Origin: Pyrocephalus nanus
Lineage: Eukaryota; Chordata; Aves; Passeriformes; Tyrannidae
Assembly (NCBI GenBank): GCA_038380795.1
Contig: CM076265.1
Location: 4,266,001 to 4,330,000, forward strand
Direction: 5' to 3'
DNA length: 64,000 nucleotides
The notes under the pieces are model-generated. The model did no database searches, was not told where the DNA came from, and worked only from the letters and a program-made list of their open reading frames with translations. A program made the position numbers and the translations under genes. Positions 38,657-50,735 of the stretch are shown piece by piece (position 1 is the first letter of the stretch; each line of letters starts with the position of its first letter).

Positions 38657-41600
38657 GCTCCTTTTAAAGTGTTGATTCTTTTAACTTTTTGCTTTTACTC
38701 ATCTGTTTGGTTTTTTTGTTGCTCAAAAAACCCCTTCGATGGAATAAGCTCATCCAGGACCACAGAGACACTTAGAACTTAAAAGGGGGAACTGGTACAG
38801 TGCATCTGAACTGATGGAAGACTTTGGGAGTGTAGTTTCTTGTGTTGTGTGGTTTAAAACAAAACCAGTCCATTTTCATGAGAGTTACCAGTGGGAAAGA
38901 AGCAGCCCCAAAGTATGATGGATTACTTTAGCACTTGTCAATAGTATCACTTACTAATAATATTTCACTTACTCAAACTTGCCATCAGGATCACTTCTTA
39001 TGTCTACATTGTTTCATGTTTGCATGGGATCCTCACTTTGAAGCCCTGTTAACAGTAAAAATGTGTTTGAATTCACATGATACAGGATTAGGGAATTAAA
39101 AAACCAAGTCATGAGAAGCTGAGAAGTTGATTATTATTCACTGCAAATGTATTCAGTGAACCAATCATTTTGGAAGCTGGTGGCTCAGGGTGTTCCAGAA
39201 GGTAATCTGGCAGGAGTATTTCTAGGTAAGTCCCTGACTGACGCTGAAGGATATCTATTGTTTTTCCCCTCCTGTCTCCTTTTTTGATTTTTCCTGTTTT
39301 CTCAGCGTTCTGCTCTCTGCAGACAGCCCCATACCTACTGCTCACTGTGCAGCTGCCAGTGAAACATCCCCTAATCCACCTCAGAGAGCAAAGAGCTCCC
39401 TTTGTCAGCCGCTCTGGTGTCACCGAGGAATGTAAATGGGGCTTTGCAGCCAGACTGAATTATTCCTCTGGAATATATTGAGCTTCCACTGACTGGAAGG
39501 GCAGGAATGAGGAGCAGGTGTTCATGAAACTCTGGTCAAATCACCTAGGCAGTGGAAGAAGCAGATGTGTAACTTCATATGCTCTGAAGTCCAGGCTTTG
39601 CTGTCTTGTGGTTTTGATTGTGGTACTGTGGGAGTTGTTGAATAAGGGTGATGTTCTCCTTAATGTGCTTGGCAGTGGTTGGGAATAGTGTTCCACGGGG
39701 GAACAGCAGTCAGTGAGGTTTTGGTTCCCTCCTTCATGCCTTTCTGCTGGAAATGTTTTGTGTGCTGAAAGCATCTAATTTTCCCAGGAGCACTTGAATG
39801 TTTCTTGTTTGGGTGACACAGGCTTTGTTGTGCCTGCACAAACACAGGCAAATGGGCTTCATTTTACTTTCATTTACCCTAATTTAACTCCATTAACTAC
39901 AAGAGAATTGGCTCGTCCTTCCCTCTTTTTTTTGTCAGAAACAGATTTTAATCTACTGGGAATTTAACTCTCTGGGACAATGTATTAATACCACTGTTAT
40001 ATTTAAGACCCAAGAGCAGAACTGGTTGAAATGAGTTAATTATCTGTTCATTTTCACAAACACTTTTTAAAATGAGCTGTAATATTATTTGAAGCTGTAG
40101 CTTCATGTTGATCTGAACTGTTGTTTTTTGATATACTTCATGAGAGGTTGAGGCATGCATGTTCATATGTTGTATGCATATATTTTCAAATTCTACTGGT
40201 AAAGAAATTTTCCAGTCTTTTATGGTTCTTGCTGTCAGTATCTCGGCTGATTGTGACATAAAGGAATTATTCTCATTTAATTGGATTCCTAAATACAGTA
40301 CCAGTTTTTGAAATCGTAAAGTTGTTTTCTTGAAAGAACAGTTTGCTGCTCATGGGCCAGCCATAAGATCAGAGCTGTGACAGCAAAGCATCCTGCAAAA
40401 CATGGGATTTGTGTTGCAGTTCCTCCACTTGTTTTGGGTCCTGTTAATTCACAGGAGATAGGATACTGCAAAAGTAATCTGGGATGTATCTTAATAGGCA
40501 CTCTACAATTGTCAATTAAAGTGCTGTGGACAAAAGTGGGCATACATTTGAACAAACACAAAAATAATTTAGATTTTCTTTTTTAATTGGATCTTCATGA
40601 GGAATTTTCCTTTGTCTGCACCTTTGTTATGTGCAATCTTAATTAGTCATCCAGAAATCCTCCCATTTTAATCAATCACCTGCTTATGCCTTTGGTAAGA
40701 ACGAAGGATGATGAGGGCATGAATATTTTTCAAAAGCAGGGTTTGAACAAATTTCATCATTAATGTTGACTCTGTACCTTATGAGATGATGCATATTGCA
40801 TGAGGGTACATTACACCGTGTTCATGGCATGTTAGATACAGAGGAAAGCAAAGCTGTGCTGAGGCTGAGGAATGCAGTTGCCTCATTGGTGTGAGTTGCT
40901 AAAGCCATGGCTTGCCCTCTGCCAAAACAGTCCTGCCCCTTGTGCAGACCTGATCAAAGATCTTTTTCCTCTTTCTCTGTCATTTTTAGTGACTTGAAAG
41001 TAAGTCAGGTCCATTATGTAGCCATTAGTTTTTAGGTGATTTCCAGTTGCTTCATTAGTTGGATGAAAAAGATGATGCAATTCGAGTGCATGTGATCACT
41101 GCAGGGGGAGTGGTAACAGTGGAGGTAACTTGGAAGAGAGGCCAAAGTTCTTCTCTTTTGGTGTTAATACAATATTATGTTGTCTTTAACTCCGAAAGCT
41201 GAACTCATCCAACTTAGGGGAGTAAACCCCATGGGTTTTTGTTGCTCATAATAATCAATACTTTTCATTTAAGAGCTGCTAATGCTTCAGATAGGAACTG
41301 TGGTGGTGTTGTCTTCAAACTGTGGATAAACTAAAATCCATTCTTGGTACTTTTAGAATTTTTTTCCTATAAATTATTCATCCAGATAGTGAGAACACAT
41401 AAAGTAATCCAAATACTTAATTCTTTTTGTTCAGACTGGTTTACTCTTCACCGTATTTTAATGACAATAGAAGTGGGTTTTTTCCATGTTTTTGTAGTAA
41501 CTGATATGAGTGCAAAGCAAATTTGTAGTATTTTGTGTTTCCTCTTAGGGGCTTGTATTTGTTTGGTGGAGATGTAGAGGGATGCTCCTGTCCTGTAGAG

Positions 41601-43381
41601 CCCAGTGTTTTTATATTAAGAAAAGAAAAAGCCAACAACCAAGATCAGAAGAGCAGAAATATCTTGAGTTTATGAAATCTGTATTCCAAGCTGCTTTTCA
41701 ATCAGTTTAAATGTGGAGCCACATAGTTACATGAGCATGTTACCCAAATTTTAGGCCTTCTGGTTGTAGAATTTTTCAATTAAAAAAAAAAAAAAAAAAA
41801 ATCTTTGTATGTTACCACCACTTTTCTGCAGGATAACTTAGGAGCAAAATGATAAAGCACAATCCTTTTTGTGCAGAACAGTCTTGTGCCTGGACTTTTT
41901 GATCCATAAACGGGGCTTGGTGCCCTGCTGTTGACATTGGCTTGTTCTTGGGAATTTTTTTGCTGTCTCATGTTTAAACCCAGAAGATCTGTTCTCTTTC
42001 AGGCTGGAGTGAGAGTGGGACGGCTGAACTGCTGTAAAAAAAAAAAAAATGTGATGGCAAAACAGATAGGATGTGTTTAAATGTATGATTTCACTTCAGG
42101 GAGCAAATGTCACATCTCTACTCAAGTTGTTTACAGAAACTAATATATATTAATGTAAGGCTGCTGCCCGTTGAAAGCAATGTTATTGCAGGGCAGGCTT
42201 GGACACGTGTGTGTCTGGAATCATTAATGCAGATAGCAAACTGAGCATTTTCCAGGACAGATTGTGGTGGATGCACCTGCCTGTTTCCCTGACAGCTGGA
42301 AGGCCAAGAGAGGGACCTGCTCTTCCACAAACACAACCGAGAGCCCCCCTGTCTTCTCCAGCTTCCCTGCAGCACCCCTGAGGACACCCTCAAAACCAGG
42401 GGCTTCAGCTGCCAGCCTTCCTTGGCACATCGCTGGCAGATCACACCATCTTCGAGTCCAAGGACAAGAGGTGTGTGTGGACCAGTGGAAGTGTTCAGTA
42501 TTCAGTGAGGCACGAGCTGAAGCTTTTGGCTCTTCTGAGTATGACAAGGACATGTTTCAAACCCGCAGTGGGGAAAGTGGGACTGAGGGGGTTCTCTTTT
42601 TAAGTGGCAGCAGAGTCAAAAGTTTTGGTATTGACAAGATTCAGTTGTGTTTACTGTCCTTTGCAAATGCTATTGCAGAAGAGATTGTGACATAAGCACT
42701 ATATAAAATAAGACTTTTGTCAGTCTTTGTCTCTAGTCTTTATGGTGACATGCAATGCAGTTGAAAAAACACGCACACAAAAACGTGTTTAATTTTTTTT
42801 TAAACTTCCTCGTAGCAGATTCTTTTGTTTTAAAAGTAATGTGGACTTTTCAGCATCTGAACAGGTGGTTTTTGATTTTTTTCCTTTCCAACTACCTTTT
42901 CCTTAGATGCAGGCAGCAGCATTGCTGGTAGGTGCTTTCTTTTTTACGTGCTGAATTTGCTTCCCTTGTCAGACCAGCAGTTCCCATTCAGCTCTAAGAC
43001 CATCTTTAAAAATGAGATTATTAAATGAGGTAACGACACTGGTGACCATGGAAGGAGGATTTCTTTTGAGTTAAAAAGAATTGTTTTTAACTATAGGCAA
43101 ATGCACATGCTCGGGGTATTTTTGTATGCAGCTCAGTAGTGATTGTGAAGGTTGTTTTAAATTCAACAGCAAGTCAGCACTGACAGTCAAATCTCTAAAT
43201 AAGTTGAAAGGAAATCAGAGATATCGTGTTTTCTGATTATTTTAAACTCAGCCATAAATAAAACCTAATACTTCCTTTCAGCTACGCTATTTACATCTCT
43301 CCTGATGGGTATAAATTAAAGTCACTGAATCCCTGCCTGAGCCCAAGTGAGTGCCTGTCTGTGTAATATGCTAAAATAACC

Positions 43382-43402
43382 AGCCCTAGTATTTTTAGGG
43401 CT
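43382..43402. repeat. Hairpin with perfect 7-bp arms
   Basis: AGCCCTA, loop GTATTTT, TAGGGCT. It sits in repeat-free AT-rich sequence (about 43200-43560) with several homeodomain or MEF2-like AT cores, which as a whole resembles a conserved non-coding element. Confidence 0.75.
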
Positions 43403-44133
43403 ATTACTCCTAATGGATGTGGACTTTGCATTATTTTCTTCCGCAGCCAAATATGTTTCCATTTGTGTAAAACAACTGCATCTTTACATGGCTCAGTTGT
43501 TTTCCATGCCCTAAGTGGAAGTGGAATAATAATAACAAAAAAGTGTCAGTTTTAATCAATATCATCAGACATTATGGGAATTGAATTCTACCTTGCTGCT
43601 AATATATTAGGTATATTCCCCTTTATCTTCTTTTGCAGAATTGATTTGCCACTATTCAGTTCCCTTGGCTGTTGTCATGCAAATCGTGCCATTTCTCCCC
43701 CGGTGACTGCACAAACCGAGATTAGACTTGAAAATCGAGCCTCACTGACCAGCTGCTGTGATATTTTTTTTTCATTTGATTTCTCCTTCCTTGCCTTCCC
43801 AGTCCCCTTCCCTCGTGTTCACCTTCTGGGCTGGCAGGGCACTGATAATTCCATCCCCAGGGGAGCGGGGTGGGAATCGGTTGCCTGCAGCTGGGATTGA
43901 AGCCTGGAATGTGCTGCTCTTTTCATGGATTTCTTGCTCAGGGCCCTCAGATGTTTTTGAGGGAAGGGGAGAGGAGACAACATGAACTGATTTTTTTTTT
44001 TTTTCTTGGGATGTAAAGGACGTGTGAGGGGAGGTGGTGAGCCAGCAGGGTTTGAGTTTGTCTCTTGGCTTGGGGAGGAGCTTCCTGTATGACCTGGCAA
44101 TGTCAACTGGGTCGTTTTAAATCAGGTGTCAAC

Positions 44134-44290
44134 TGAAGATGTGGATGATGCCCCATCCCTGGAAGTGTTCAAAGACCAGGCTTGGATGGGGCTTCCAGCT
44201 GGTCTAGTGGAAGGTGTTCCTTCCCCTGGCAGGAATGATCTTTAGAGGAGATGATCTTTAAGGTCCATTCCAACCCAAACCATTCCGAGC
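44134..44290 (+). mobile_element. CR1 retrotransposon, 3' fragment
   Basis: About 157 bp of the CR1 3' end on the plus strand. It begins in the last codons of ORF2 (GATGCCCCATCCCTGGAAGT), continues through GGTCTAGTGGAAGGTGT, and ends with GATGATCTTTAAGGTCC and CCAACCCAAACCATTC. It is 5'-truncated. Unlike the usual sequence, a GATCTTTAGAGGA segment precedes the conserved GATGATCTTTAAGG block, so the motif appears twice. The ATTCTATG-type terminal repeat has decayed (CCATTCCGAGCC). Confidence 0.95.
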
Positions 44291-46256
44291 CTAGTTCAGG
44301 ACAGAGTGCAAAATAAGGATCAGAGCAGGGTTTGTGGTTATAAGCTTTATTATATTTTGTCTGCTTTGTCACAGTGCTGATGGCAGTGGTCACTGTCAGT
44401 GTTCTCTGCTTGTGCTTGCTGGTTTTCAGGGTAGATGGTAGATGATAGATGAAATATTTAGCCCAGGACCAGCTATTCACACAGACTGAGTTTGCCATGA
44501 TCTAAGCTTTCATCAGCTCCAAAAAAACGGTGGTTTAATTTAGATCTTGTTTCCAATGCTTGAGGCTGGGGAAAGGAGGGGGAACCAGGTGGGTTTCTTT
44601 AGTTGTATGTGTGTTATCAAGTCTGTATCAAGGAGAAGAATACTAAATAAAGCAACTTGAAGAAGGGGGAAGGAAGAGAGGTTTAAAAAGAATGAAAAAA
44701 AAAAAACAAAACCAATCAGACAAGAAGAGCAAGCAGGATGGAACTTCTCATGCTGTTGAATTCTTCCTTTTCACCTTAGCTGTGTTTTGGTCTCTTGCTC
44801 TAACAAATGAATTCTACAGAACCCTTTTTGATATTTGTCTTCAGTGTTTCTGCCAGACAAAGATACTATTTTTTAAACCAGAGGAACACAAAGAGCTGTG
44901 CAAACAGGCACCAAATTATTTACTCTTCCCCAAAATACATACAAATAGCGTAGGTCTGTAGTGATTCTAGTCTTAAATATACTTATTTTAGTATCAGGTT
45001 CTAGTGGAGACATCTACTTCATGTAGAATTGTTGGATGCAGTGATACCTGCAACAACCCTTTGCTCCTATCCTTGTATCTCTCTTCCTGCTTCCCAGGTG
45101 AGCTGGGATTCCTGTGGCAATGCACTGAGTCAGATTTGATGGAGGAATGCAGTGAGACCTGCTGTTTACTCTGGTGGTTGCCTGGTGCCACTAATCTTGG
45201 CAACCTGAGGAGGTTGGGTCTTACCCTAACCAAGGGTCTCTGTCTCGGTGCTTCCCTGTCTTGCACTACTTGTTTTTAGCCTGTAATATTTGTAGTCTCA
45301 AAATTCATTACACAAAACTCATTACTCAGAATCCATTATTTTCTTATATGGCACAGCTATCAGCGTGGCCAATATATAAGGTAGGATTAACTTCATAGGA
45401 CTACCTGGAAGATTTTGCTTTCACTGGTGAAAGCATTTCAGATGGGAACACATTTGAGGTCTAATACTAAATTTCGTAGAAACTTTTCCTAAAACGTTCC
45501 TAATTGTAGTTTCTTTGTAAATTATAAGAAAACATACTTGGTGCATGCATGGTAAATACTATAATTTAGATGAGAGAATTTTTTTTTATTTTAAAAATAG
45601 GTTGCATCTCTGCATAAAGCACAATGTTATTCATTTTTACTGAGGTCAGACCCACACAGGTTTGTTTGAAAATAAATAATACTGTATGTAAGAAGTTATG
45701 ACTGTACATCCACTTTCAGGGTAAGTGATGTGACCCTTGGCTCATTTTTGGATTCTCTTCCAACAAAGAGGTGCCTGTGAGTTCCACACTCGAATTAAAT
45801 CAATGAACACTTCTTTCTGGGTGTGGGCTGTGCAAATGCTTGTGGCCCAGTAGGAAGGGGAGTGGCCTTGACCTGGAGAGACAGATGCCCTGCTTGCAGC
45901 ATCCTCAAACTACTTGGTTTGAAAAAAAACCCCTGCACTCCTGTCAATGTGAAATCAGTGTTTATTTACCCTTCATTCTCTCCGGGAAAGGGTCACCCTG
46001 TAGATGTTGAAAACGAAGTGACTGGCACCATCATCTTGCCTGGACTCTGCTCCTGAATTAACAGTCCAGAAGTTGCTTTTCACTTAGAAGATGCTCATTC
46101 AGGTTTCTAGGCAACCGAGCCCATTTTCACTTCCCCCCACTGAGAGATAAGAGCTGACTCCTCATGCAGGGAGGCGAGACCATGACGGATTTCGGCAGCC
46201 TTTAATTGGAGCTGAAGAATAAAATGTAGCCCTTGAATGTCAGAGCAAGTCAGCTT

Positions 46257-46276
46257 AAAAAAAAAAAAAAAAAAAA
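46257..46276 (+). repeat. Poly-A tract, 20 A, with AATAAA upstream
   Basis: A run of 20 A that begins 33 bases after the end of an AATAAA (46218-46223). This spacing is close to that of a genuine polyadenylation signal and tail, so the upstream sequence could be a retroposed transcript. I recognise no gene in it and cannot see a target-site duplication. Confidence 0.6.
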
Positions 46277-47740
46277 GGGGAAAAAACCCACCCAAAACCC
46301 GAAGAACAACAGAAAAATAACCCAGCACAGGGTTGGGAGTGATAAGGAACAAATTGCTGCTGTTAATTAAGGAGTGGTAAGAGGCATCTGCAGGAGCCAC
46401 GTGCTCTTCAGCCCTACTGAGAAAGGGCTGTCCTGTCTTTAGTCCAGGTGTCCAAGGGAGATTGGAAGAGAGGGATTTCTTTCTGCTTGGGCTCTTCTCA
46501 GCTCATCCTTGGATCAAACAAAGGTGCCTCTCTGTCCTGTCCCTGAAATCCAGTGGCCAACTGCTGGTGCTCCCTCATTTCTTGTCCACCCAAGCCAAAG
46601 GTGCAAGACCTTCTGTTGCAGATGGAACTGAGATGTGACTGTGGCGAGATGAGGGAGGCTCATGAGAAGACCTGGATGTCTCACAAGCAGCATTTGGGCA
46701 GAGGCATGATGGATGTTTAAGTAGCTTCAAACAGTCGTGTTTTTGGAAAGGAGAGATTTGGCACTGCCCCTTCCTTAGGGAGCTTTGCTGGCCAAGTGGT
46801 TACTGTAATGGATGTTGGAGGTGTTAGCAATTGTACTCTTGGGGGTGTTCAGGCAATGCAAGGCTCGGCTGAAGTTTTCTCCTGTTCTGGACTCTGTTCT
46901 GTGTGCTGTACTTCACCCTTAATTCCCATCAACCTGAGAATTTTGTTCAGACATCGTGGTCTTTGTCCCAAATCGTGCAAATTCTGCAACAGAGTGAAGG
47001 GAGACTGGGCTGGTTCTCTGTCCTGCCTGATTGTGCCGAGGTAAATGGATTTATAATCTCAAACTAGTAGCTGTGTATGCTCAGTTAATGTCCTGCATAT
47101 TTTATAAATCCTTCCTTAACAAGGAATTATTTTATCCATGCCAACTGCTGTGCAATACAGCTGCAGTGGTGGCAGATATTGGCTAGCAGACAGATTTTTC
47201 CTTTTTTTTTTTGTGGAAGTGCAGTGACCTGCAGGGCTGCATGGGGAGAGCAGATGAGCTGCTGTCGCAGGTGCAGGTGGCTCTGCTGCTTTAACTCTTC
47301 CCCAGCAGCTCTTGCTGGTGGATTAAAGACTTCTGATTCCGTGGCTTCTCCTGTAATCTGGAAGACAAAGAGGGATGGATGCTGTTAGGGGCAGGGGTGT
47401 TGTTGTTCTGTCTGGGCTTGTGTTTGTCCTGGTTTGTTGACATATTGGTATTCATTTAATGTCTTAGAGAGTCTAAATTGAGGGCAGAGGGTTAAATGTT
47501 ATCACAAATTGTAGCTGTGTTCCAGTATTCATCACCCTTCCGAGGTCCTCCTCCCTCTGCAGCCCCTGCCCTCGTGTGCCTCCCTTCACTGGTGTTCCTG
47601 TGGATACATCTTATTTTATTTCTCTGGGCTGGTTTTACTTCCCTCTAATTAGAAAACTGCGTTTTGGATGTTGCCCGAAATACGTGGTTCAAATTCATTT
47701 TGGCACTGCAAGAAGCAAGACATAAATAGCTGGAAATAGC

Positions 47741-47779
47741 TTTAATATCAGTGTATTTATTTAATATCAGTGTTATTTA
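47741..47779. repeat. 19-bp tandem repeat, two copies
   Basis: TTTAATATCAGTGTATTTA at 47741-47759 is followed immediately by a near copy, with a further partial TTAATATC. Probably replication slippage. Confidence 0.8.
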
Positions 47780-49049
47780 ATATCCCTTGCACCTGCAGTC
47801 AGAAGAATCGGGGCTGATGTTCCTGTGTAATTGAATTGTTATTGACAAGTGTTTTAGCTGTTGTACCTTTGGAGTTGTCTTTTTTTTGTGTATCCTCGTA
47901 TATTTTGGTGCTGTGTTGCCAGTGTAATAGGCTAAACATTCCCAGGAACATAAACCGTCTCTGTTAGAGGAGTTGTTTTTACACTGATGTTTTTGTCTTT
48001 AATGTGAACTATATCGTAGTTTTTGAAGCTAGACAAAGCCATTCTTTTTCCCCTCCAGTGGTCAATATTTCATTATGTCTCAGTTTGAAAAATAGTTTCT
48101 AGTTTCAGCCTTATCTCCTAACTTTGATTTAAACTTGAAACTCCTACGTAACTTTGCTTTACAAAGGACACGTTGAATAACCTAGTGAAAAGCACTGAAT
48201 CTGATACAGTAATTGTATTTAAATAAGATCTTAAATATAAAATTCTCTTGTTAGCAGGGATAGAGAAGCCTATTAGTCTATTTGAATTTTCACAGCAGGA
48301 AAGCAAATGGAGTTAGGAGGTGGACTGTGTAGAAAGAGTAGTAGACAAAACTGGTCAATTAGATGCTACATGTGGGAATTGCTTTTTACTTACCTGTTTT
48401 GTGGGTAAATTGTTTCATTTCTCTATGAAAATGGAAAAAAAAAAGACTGCAGAGGGAACCAGTGTGAGGTAGCTTGGTGAGATTTAAATTGCCAACATCT
48501 GACATGCAAGATCAGGCTCTATGAATAAATAATTTCTCCTGTGTTTCAGTACAGTGTTATACTGTTGTCAGTGTTTTTGGTATTAGATGTTAAATGAACT
48601 TGAAATTGTCTGTTTGGTGGCAGTTGGAGTGATTTTTTTCAGATGTGTCTTTCAGATTGGTAGCTTTAATTATTTAAACTTCCATCTCTGGCATGTGTGC
48701 TAAATCATTATGACAACGGAACTCTCGCTTTCCAATATTATTTTATTAATCTTGCAGTAAGAACTCATCAAGTGTGACTTACTGAGATGCAAAACTTAGT
48801 AAATGGCCCTAATGTCTTGCATCTGGAGTTGAGGGGGGGGAGGGATGTCAGCCCAAGATCCTCCACTGAATGCAAAGTCTGCAGAAAAAGGCAAACTGCT
48901 GGGTTTTGTAACAGATCTGGGGAAAGGAGGATTAAAAAATGCTCACCCATAACTCTGTGACACAAAGTATTGATCTCTCAGCATTGCAGCATTCTTGTTG
49001 ATGCTGTTTGTTTGCAGTGAAGACCTTTCAGGCTGAGAGAAGGCAGTTT

Positions 49050-49146
49050 TTAGATTGGATGTCAGGAAGGAATGCTTTACTGCGAGGGGGGTGAGGCTGG
49101 CACAGGTTACCCAGAGAAGCTGTGGATGCCCCATCCCTGGAAGTTT
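49050..49146 (+). mobile_element. CR1 fragment lacking both ends
   Basis: About 97 bp matching the C-terminal part of CR1 ORF2. It starts at AGATTGGATGTCAGGAAGG (translating roughly RLDVRK, the conserved RLDIRK region) and runs through GATGCCCCATCCCTGGAAGT, then breaks into unrelated sequence. CR1 copies normally keep the 3' terminus, so loss of the 3' end is unusual. It points to a later deletion or interruption. A second, longer CR1 on the same strand starts about 130 bp downstream. Confidence 0.85.
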
Positions 49147-49274
49147 CTTCTGCAAAAGGTGCAGCTCTCCCTGTTCTTGTGTTTTTGTCGTGTAAATTCA
49201 GCACAGATCAGGCTACTGAGAGTGCTGGTTATTATGTGTGTGTGGGGGCATTTGGCTTGATGATTTATACGTGT

Positions 49275-50354
49275 ATAGATGCATGGCTGAGTAGGGACCT
49301 GCTGGTCAAACCAAAGGGAAAGAAGCAAATGCACAGGAAACAAGGAAAAGTGACCTGGGAAGAGGATAGAGATGAAGCTGGGCCATGTAAGGATGGGATG
49401 AGGAAGACCAAGGAGCTAGAAGTGAAGCTGACAAGGGATGCAAAGAATAACAACAGGAAAGGCTTCTACAGGTGTGTTAACCAGAAAAGGAAGGTCAAAG
49501 AAGGTGCATCCCTCCCTCAGTAAACAATGCTGGAAAACTGGCAGCAGTGGGTGAGGAGAAGGCTGAGTTACCCCACAACTTTTATGCCTCAGTCTTCAGT
49601 GGCAGCCTCTGTTCCCACACCTCTTGAGTGTTCAACCAGCGGGGGTTGAACAGGTCGAGAGCAGCCCTGGGGAGAAGGATTTGGGGGTGCTGGTGGGTGA
49701 GAGGCTGGACATGACCAACAGTGTGTGATTGCAGCCCAGAAACCAACCGTGTCCTGGGCTGCATCCAAAGCAGTGTGGGCAGCAGGGGGAGGGAGGGGAT
49801 TCTGCCCCTCTGCTCTGCTCTGCTGAGACCCCACCTGCAGAGCTGCCTCCAGCTCTGGGGTCCCAGCACAGGAAGGGGACATGGGGCTGTTGGGGTGAGC
49901 CCAGAGGAGGCCACCAAGATGATTAGAGGATGGAGCACCTCTCCTGGGAGGAAAGGCTGGGAGAGTTGGGATTGTTCATCGTGGAGAAGAGAAGGCTTTG
50001 GGGTGACCTTCTTTTGGTCTTCCAGTACCTTAAGGGAGTCCACAAGAAAGATGGAGAAGGACCTTTTAGAAGGGCCTGGAGTGACAGGACAAGGAGGGGA
50101 ATGGCTTCAGGCTGAGAGTAGGTTTAGATTAGATTTAGGTTTAAATTAGGTAAAATTCCTGATTATTAGGGTGGTGAGGCAGTGCAACAGGATGCCCAGA
50201 GAAGCTGTGGATGCCCCATCCCTGGAGTTGTTCAGAGCCAGGCTGGATGGAACTCTGAGCAGTCTGGTCTAGTGAAAGGTGTCCCTGCTGATGTCAACAG
50301 GGTTGGAATGAGATGATCTTTAAGGTCCATTCCAATCCAGGCCATTCTGTGATT
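49275..50354 (+). mobile_element. CR1 retrotransposon with internal deletion
   Basis: The longest mobile element in the window, about 1.08 kb on the plus strand. It opens inside ORF2 in the linker between endonuclease and reverse transcriptase. It then jumps at about 49628-49671 to the C-terminal third of ORF2, and continues to the 3' end with GATGATCTTTAAGGTCC and CCATTCTGTGATT at about 50313-50353. The segment that should encode the reverse-transcriptase catalytic core is absent, so the copy is dead. It is 5'-truncated as usual and heavily frameshifted, implying an old insertion. AT-rich repeats follow the 3' end directly. Confidence 0.93.
49281..50115 (+). pseudogene. CR1 ORF2 remnant (linker and C-terminal parts only)
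   Basis: Decayed coding sequence of the CR1 endonuclease/reverse-transcriptase protein. From 49281 one frame reads AWLSRDLLVK, then TWEEDRDEA, then DAKNNNRKGFYRCVNQKRKV, the conserved linker after the endonuclease domain, and stops at 49521. Homology resumes in another frame at 49553 (EEKAELPHNFYASVFSGSL), stopping at 49625. After a jump it continues at 49672 (EKDLGVLVGERLDM, stop at 49726), in a different frame at 49751 (VLGCIQSSVGSRGREG), and in yet another from about 49930 (EERLGELGLFIVEKRR). At least four frame changes and several stops are visible. The catalytic palm with its FADD-type motif is missing. It cannot make an active enzyme. Host frames that overlap this interval are shadows of this remnant. 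Confidence 0.9.
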
Positions 50355-50735
50355 AAATACCAATTAAATATTATTATTAATATTAATACCATACGTGTGG
50401 GTATATAAAATCCACTGACACTGATGTGCTGGTGGTTATTTGTGAAAAGCACTGAGATGCCATTTCAACCAGTAGAGTACAGGATACTGGATGTGATGGG
50501 CAGTTCTGTTTCATCAGGCATGTAAACTGTATTACTATTTAAAAATTCTATTTCTGCATCCATTTGTACCTTCTCTTTGTACCTTTTCCCATGCTGTGGT
50601 CACAGCTATTAAATTATGGGAATTGAAGGCCATTTTCTTCCCCTTTTTAAATTAATAAAAACTGAGGCAGGATTTCTTGTGTTTTATCTTCTTCCTTTAA
50701 GTGTTTTGTTTTGTTTGTTTTTTTATTTTTTCCAG

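Larger units (their letters stand above)
37798..44133. other. Unique non-coding stretch, no gene seen
   Basis: Repeat-poor DNA with 20 A at 41782-41801 and 13 A near 42036. A 143-codon plus-strand frame at 42264-42695 overlaps long frames on the minus strand and matches nothing I know. A small CpG cluster (38589-38656) and a 7-bp-arm hairpin (43382-43402) are listed separately. Confidence 0.5.
44291..49045. other. Unique non-coding stretch, no gene seen
   Basis: Repeat-poor DNA with A-runs near 44696 and 46257. Open frames are short and unrecognised. Two small features inside it, a 20-A run and a 19-bp tandem repeat, are listed separately. Confidence 0.5.

Noticed and set aside
42264..42695. 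143-codon plus-strand open frame
   Set aside because: Overlaps two long frames on the minus strand in a locally GC-richer patch and matches no family. Best explained by composition.
49721..50149. 142-codon open frame rich in G, S and W
   Set aside because: Its early part is CR1 ORF2 (VLGCIQSSVGSRG) and the rest is the wrong frame after a frameshift in the CR1 remnant. Not a host gene.
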